Source of the DNA: Metarhizium brunneum
Lineage: Eukaryota; Ascomycota; Sordariomycetes; Hypocreales; Clavicipitaceae
DNA: 64,000 nt
NCBI RefSeq assembly: GCF_013426205.1
Contig: NC_089422.1
Coordinates: 3,720,001 to 3,784,000, forward strand
Reading direction: 5' to 3'
The stretch's first letter is position 1; each line of letters opens with the position of its first letter. Made by a program: the position numbers and the translations under genes. Below are positions 58,759-64,000 of the stretch, piece by piece. Below the pieces are notes generated by a model. It was not told where the DNA came from. It ran no database searches and was given only the letters and a program-made list of their open reading frames with translations.

Positions 58759-60698
58759 ATAAAAAAGGACGCTCCGAATCTGAGATGTGCGCTAGGGGGC
58801 GGCAATGGTAAGCTTAACGCATGAACTGCTGCAGGAACTGTCCAGGCTTCTAGAATGTAGTAGCTGGTGTGTGGCTTCCCGGTGGTCCCCTTGGCGTCCA
58901 TAAGCTCCCGGTGTGTGGCTGGAATTCTTATTGTATTTATCTAGTATCAGGAATTGGCTCCTCCTCATGTTTATCCTTGGCTAGACTTAATTTGTTTTGT
59001 CAGTCTTACTACTCCTCGTTGTCTCTGCTATTCTGGGCATAGAGTGCGTGCTTCAAAGTGAAAGCCATTCGGCTTGCCATCTTCGTCCACGGCTGAGTGG
59101 TGTGTAGTGATGTTTGGCAACGAAGGGAGTATACTGGAAGCTGTCAGCATCAAATGGATGCTGCGCCATGAGATTATGGCTTTCAGTGAACTCTCGTAGC
59201 GGGAGAGCGGGAGGCCCTATGAAGTGGTGGAATTCCAAGAGTCGGTTATCTCTGGCCCGCCCTCATTGTCATTAGCGTTCTGGTATAGTTATGCAGTAGT
59301 CATACATACACCAACTGCGGTTTGCCATGATGTCATTGTATCTTGAAAAAGGCTGAAGCTGCCTGGGTCTTCCCGCATAAGGCGGTAAGGCTGCCGTCGT
59401 CCTGTTTGGAGCGGCTCTTCGGGTGCCCAACAGGCAGCTCCGACAGGAAGTAGGCTTAATTGACAGCCGAATCCTATCAATCCTATCAGCTTGACGCTGT
59501 TTGACTAGACGCTATAGGGAAAAACATGAGACCATGAGGACTATCCAGGGACCAACAAATGGAGATGGATGATGGGTCCGGCCTGGATGTCGAATCCTGT
59601 TCAAACAAACGCCTTGGCCATCCTGAGACTCGAAACACGCCGGCAGAATACCCACTTACCACGCGGCAGATCGACCATCTATCACCTAGCGCCGCCTTTG
59701 CAAGCTCGTAATCAATGTCCATGGGCCGTAGGTGTGAACGCCTCGGAGGTGATGGTACAGGAAAGGCTGAGCCGGGAACTCCTGAGTACATCCCCCCATG
59801 TTTCAACGGAGTATTTGTCTGGTGGGGCAGGAAGCTGGGCCGCACCTTCCCTCTCCCCCCCTGTGCGTCTTGACTCTTGAACCTACCCATGCCTCCAACT
59901 CTCAATTGTTTGACACACCCCTCTTTCAACACCTCTCCACGTCCCTTAACTTGGTAGACAAATCCACCAGCACCCAATCCATCATGACGTCTATACCTGC
60001 TTGACACTAGTTCCACTTTGTCTCACCGGGAGTGCAGACCCTGATTCCTGGGACTTCGTTGCTCATAACAGCATGGCAACTGCCAAGACAAGCTCGACAG
60101 GGTCCCAAGAAGCGCCTATTTCGGGGATGGGCATGTTGGCACGATTTCCGGCCTGGCATTTTACCTCCCCGAGAACACGGCAGACACAAGGATCGGCCTC
60201 CCTCATGGCCATGAGTTGACACAATCCTACCTAGCTGACTATGCAGGCGGGCGTGTGTCTTGCATATGCTCCATGGATAGTCAGACGTTGTAGTAGAGCA
60301 ACGCAGTCTGAAGCTGAAGCACAACAAGTACTTGAATATCCATGGTCCCCATTGATATCATTCTTGAGCTTCTCGTCATGGTACTCTCAGAAATCCCAAG
60401 AGCAGCGAGGACCTCACCCCTCATTGTCTTTCGCTGCTGTTCAAATATTTTCATTTCCCTGCTTCCCTTGTGCCTTCAAGCTGAATTGTCTGGATAGCAG
60501 GTCCGAACTTGGCTTTTCCATTAGTATTATAACCAGACTTTAAAACACCTTGCCACTTGCTTGGCTATATTGCACGCCTCGAGCACCTTTATGAGCAAAG
60601 ACTGTTTCATTCGATACCCACCATCTCCCTGCCTGTCACAACCCCATGATCATCACCAGTTGCCGACTACTGTTTACGATAATCATCAACGCTGCATC
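58759..60698. other. Intergenic, upstream of the regulator
   Basis: A 1.94-kb gap between two rightward genes. No gene supported. An ATG at 60591 in the regulator's frame would add 36 residues but does not improve the family match. Confidence 0.55.
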
Positions 60699-63302
60699 AT
60701 GGCTTCTAAACACCCATTGAGACGTTCGTGTGCATTTTGCCGCGCACGCAAGATCAAGTGCTCCAATGAGACGATTTGCGAAGCATGTCGAAGACAAGGA
60801 GCTGACTGTATATATGACTTCGAACCACCTCGCCCCAAGTCTCGAACAATCAGCCAAGATGGCCCTCGATCAGATCCTGCAGCGCGAGTTGATGGGCTCT
60901 CTGGCCTACAGAGATCCTCTACTGGCGGCACACCGGCAAATGGAAGCCCTACTGGCACCTTCTCCGAGGAGCCAATGCCCATAGACGACGTTGATAACAT
61001 TGCTCTAGTGTTGGAACAAAAGTTTTATGAGAACTTTTCTACAGATACCGGCCAACGATCCAATCCATGGCAGGAGAGGATTGCAGCCTATCACCGCTCT
61101 ATCCAAAACTCCGTTAGAGAACGCCCCGAGACCATGACCGCCAAGTTCAACCCCAAAAATGTCAAGTACACTGGTATCCTAAACTTATTAACACACGATC
61201 TTGTCGGCCTGATTACAGACCAATTCGGCTCTCTCGGTTGCCATCACGTTGAAGATGGCGGGGCCAGATTTTTCCTTTCTGGGTTGATTAGTGACGAGAC
61301 CCAGACAATGTTCGACGACGCTCCCTTCAGTGGGAACCCGCTCTCAGAGTATGGTCAGCGACAGCAGACGCAGCTAATAGATGTCTGGTTCTCTGTACAT
61401 CCATTATCATTCCTTGTTTCCAAAACCCTACTTTTAAGAGAACTCCGTGATGGAACTCATGATGAAACCCTCCTTGCCACAATGTTGGCTGACGCCAACT
61501 TCAGCATTGGTGACGAGGTTGCCATGGCCCGTGGCCACGTTCTGCTTCGATGGGCCACGGCTCAGCTGCGAACAAGACCTCTTCGATCCAACCAGTTCTC
61601 CTCAGCTGGCGCCGCCCAGTACAGCGGGATCTCGACACGAATCTTTAGTGGTATTTCAACAGCTCAAACCTTGATGCTTTTGGCTTGGAATGCCTTATGC
61701 TCATTCCAGATTCGCCGTGCTACCTGCTACATCGGCCTTGCAGGCAGGATTACCAACGAGATTAAAGAGCAAATATCCAGCACCGCGGCCCCTATGACTT
61801 CAAGCCGAATCAATGGGATTGATGTATTTGACGTTGAGAAAGAGATTGTGGCCTATCTTTACTGGACGACTCATTCATTGAGCCTTTGGGCGTTTATTCA
61901 AATGGGCAACGGTTATTTTTCTGGTCTTCTCCCTACCTCCTTAACTTCCATCTTCCTCCCTGTGACGGAAGCATCGTCAGTCATTATTCAACTAGATATG
62001 GTGTCGGAAAATTTCAGCACATTACAGAAACAGAAATCTGTCATTCGCGAAATGTGGCCGCTCGCCCACATTGCCAGCGTCATTGCCTACATTTTTGCCC
62101 TTTACCCGCACGACACAGACACGTCCGGGTCCCCGAAAACAAATTTTTGGCAAGAGGCACCACTACTTGCACTGCAACGCATTCAGCAGGGCAAACCTTC
62201 GCAGGATGTGGGAGCAGTGTGCCGCGAGATAAACAGAGTCTTGATGGAGAGCATTCACATTCTCAACAGGCAGGTAACAGAGGTCTCGTCGAGAAGTTTG
62301 GTTCTACTTGTCTACCATACCATGGCTATCCACTTTCTGTTCCCAATGTTGCCACAGGGCCAAGCTGAAGAAGCGGTTTCAGCCGAGATGGTGGACAGAT
62401 TGTGTGCCTCTAGCCAAGAGGTATTACAGATTTTCACGGTGATTTCAGAGCAGCCCCAAGACTTGTTTAGCCTCACACCATCACTAAGATCCTCATTTCC
62501 CGACCTATTTTGTCTTGCATTAGACACCTGTGCGCGGGCGCTCAATCTTATTCACACCAAGAAAAAGATGGGGGCGTTGCTCATGGATCTGTCAATGATG
62601 CACACTTCCGATACCAGGCTGCAATTGTTGGCAAAGAAGCTATATACAACCAGTCAGAATGACTTCTTGAACCAGGGTAGGTCCCTGAGATTGGTGCGGA
62701 AGCGCCTGAGGGCTTGTGTAAGAGCATTTGGCGGATCTCGGTCCGGGTCTGCATCTTCCGGAGCCTCATCTCCAGATGACGGCAGCAGGTCTGGGAACTC
62801 CCTGCCACAGTCTCCTCTTCATCATAGTCCCCCAATCATTGCGGGTCATGAATCAGACCGCATGTCTACAGCAACAACTGCCGTCATCGACTCGACGTCT
62901 TCATTCATCTCGCCCATGGACACATCCACGATTCCTCAATCTATGCATTCATCACTGCCTTCTTCCGACTCGGGTAGGAGCTCCATTCTGTACAGACTAG
63001 TTGATGATCTTCATAAACCCGATTGGGACGCCGCGGACGAGCTGTTCCACACTGTCCTTGACCCGGGCGCTCTCGGTGCGCCTGTGGGAGACCATCTCAG
63101 CGTCTCTGACTTTGTTGACATGCAAAATGCCTGGTATCCGCAGATTCCCGGGTTCATGGATTTTGATATCTCTGGATCGATGTCTGGAGTGCAATGGGAG
63201 TGGCCAGAACTAGGGGTCGAGACGGCAGCGGCAACGGCCGGGGCCGACATGGATTCTGCCTTGTATTATTTTGACAACACACCTAACAAGAGGCCATGCT
63301 GA
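60699..63302 (+). CDS. Zn2Cys6 transcription factor
   Basis: Fungal binuclear-cluster regulator, intronless, 867 residues from MASKHPLRRSCAFCRARK. The six cysteines (11, 14, 21, 27, 30, 37) have spacing C-x2-C-x6-C-x5-C-x2-C-x6-C. A Ser/Pro-rich linker follows, then a large helical middle of the fungal-specific transcription-factor type containing DVEKEIVAYLYWTTHSLSL and SRSLVLLVYHTMAIHFLF. The C-terminal third is Ser-rich, with acidic/Trp segments (PDWDAADELF, MSGVQWEWPELG) that look like an activation region. It is the natural candidate for a pathway-specific regulator of the adjacent oxidase, P450, thioesterase and monooxygenase genes, which is inference from position only. Confidence 0.9.
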   Translation: MASKHPLRRSCAFCRARKIKCSNETICEACRRQGADCIYDFEPPRPKSRTISQDGPRSDPAARVDGLSGLQRSSTGGTPANGSPTGTFSEEPMPIDDVDNIALVLEQKFYENFSTDTGQRSNPWQERIAAYHRSIQNSVRERPETMTAKFNPKNVKYTGILNLLTHDLVGLITDQFGSLGCHHVEDGGARFFLSGLISDETQTMFDDAPFSGNPLSEYGQRQQTQLIDVWFSVHPLSFLVSKTLLLRELRDGTHDETLLATMLADANFSIGDEVAMARGHVLLRWATAQLRTRPLRSNQFSSAGAAQYSGISTRIFSGISTAQTLMLLAWNALCSFQIRRATCYIGLAGRITNEIKEQISSTAAPMTSSRINGIDVFDVEKEIVAYLYWTTHSLSLWAFIQMGNGYFSGLLPTSLTSIFLPVTEASSVIIQLDMVSENFSTLQKQKSVIREMWPLAHIASVIAYIFALYPHDTDTSGSPKTNFWQEAPLLALQRIQQGKPSQDVGAVCREINRVLMESIHILNRQVTEVSSRSLVLLVYHTMAIHFLFPMLPQGQAEEAVSAEMVDRLCASSQEVLQIFTVISEQPQDLFSLTPSLRSSFPDLFCLALDTCARALNLIHTKKKMGALLMDLSMMHTSDTRLQLLAKKLYTTSQNDFLNQGRSLRLVRKRLRACVRAFGGSRSGSASSGASSPDDGSRSGNSLPQSPLHHSPPIIAGHESDRMSTATTAVIDSTSSFISPMDTSTIPQSMHSSLPSSDSGRSSILYRLVDDLHKPDWDAADELFHTVLDPGALGAPVGDHLSVSDFVDMQNAWYPQIPGFMDFDISGSMSGVQWEWPELGVETAAATAGADMDSALYYFDNTPNKRPC

Positions 63303-64000
63303 AGGCATTGCACCGAAACCGTCTTTCGACACTCAACATGGTCTGGCATACTGGGGTTTCCCCTAGGAGCTTATCTTTGCGATTGGTCTTGACGGCCAAT
63401 TCAGCCCCCCCAGTGGTGGGCCAAGAAAATGAGCATCCTGCTTTGGAGGTACGGCCCCCAACGTTTCGAGACACATACGGCTTCTCTCATACATCGACTA
63501 CAGACTTCATCAGTACCACGAGTGCCCTTTGCACATGAAGACGAACTAAAAATATTGGAGACTGCTTTGATTTACTCCTTCTGGATCTGACGGTGTCGAA
63601 GCAGTGCTTGTTATGCGAGAGACGACTCGCCCGCATTCTACTTTTACACGGCCACTTGGCACGAGCACTACCCTGATTTATTAGCTCATTGCCTAACAGT
63701 AGCACTATTACTTCTTCTTACTCATGGGCATACTTATGGAAGAGAGAGCGAGGGAAATTCATCTTTCCCACATTTGAGAGACTGTATTCTTTTTTCTTTT
63801 AAATTTTTGCCTTTTGTTCAGTTTTATTATTTTAATCGGCGGTAAACAAATTCTGTGCTATTATCAGATTTTGGGTGATATTGTTTACTAGACTCCTGAG
63901 TCTGCTGCCAGGGCTACATCGTTCTGTTTACTTTTTCTTTGCCATGCTCACATAGACCGAGGTATGCAATGATGCGCCGTTCTTATAGAGATAATATGAA
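63303..64000. other. Intergenic to window end
   Basis: Downstream of the regulator. No gene was recognised; A/T-rich sequence near 63780-63850 is compatible with a transcript end. Confidence 0.55.

Overview
The window is nuclear DNA of a filamentous ascomycete. The genes carry short spliceosomal introns of mostly 45-90 nt with GT..AG ends and CTAAC/CTGAC-type branch sites. They are widely spaced with no operons, and the families are typical of Pezizomycotina (GH3 beta-glucosidase, group II G-alpha, Zn2Cys6 regulator, berberine-bridge oxidase, MCT-type MFS carrier). Sordariomycetes, probably Hypocreales, is my best placement. That rests on general resemblance, not on a database match. I saw no tRNA, rRNA, CRISPR array or intact transposon.

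From 1 to about 42.8 kb the window is mostly conserved housekeeping sequence separated by long gene-poor stretches. The genes are a secreted GH3 beta-glucosidase (cut by the left edge), a G-protein alpha subunit, spermidine synthase, a NIT-type amidase, a claudin-like four-span membrane protein, a phytanoyl-CoA-dioxygenase-like oxygenase, a WKF-domain protein with an acidic serine tail, proteasome subunit alpha-1, a TMEM234-type membrane protein, an unrecognised 216-residue protein, the TOR-complex protein LST8, an 8-cysteine small secreted protein, a tail-anchored FHA protein and an IFRD-family protein. Spermidine synthase and the amidase both have N-termini that suggest dual cytosolic and mitochondrial forms.

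From about 43 to 63.3 kb the content becomes accessory: a secreted FAD oxidase, an MCT-type MFS transporter, a cytochrome P450, a stand-alone thioesterase, a secreted aspartic-protease-like protein with altered catalytic motifs, an FAD monooxygenase and a large Zn2Cys6 regulator. This looks like part of a secondary-metabolite cluster, although no PKS, NRPS or terpene synthase lies inside the window; a core enzyme could lie to the right.

The most striking observation is in the transporter (45.5-47.1 kb). Its five exons join in phase and the family motifs are present, yet the frame contains four premature stops and every one is TAG, two of them where tryptophan is the natural residue. A pseudogene is the conservative reading. 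Recoding of UAG to UGG by A-to-I mRNA editing, known from the sexual stage of some Sordariomycetes, is a testable alternative. A second signal is a 9-bp motif, TACGGAGTA, found 12 times exactly and only between genes.
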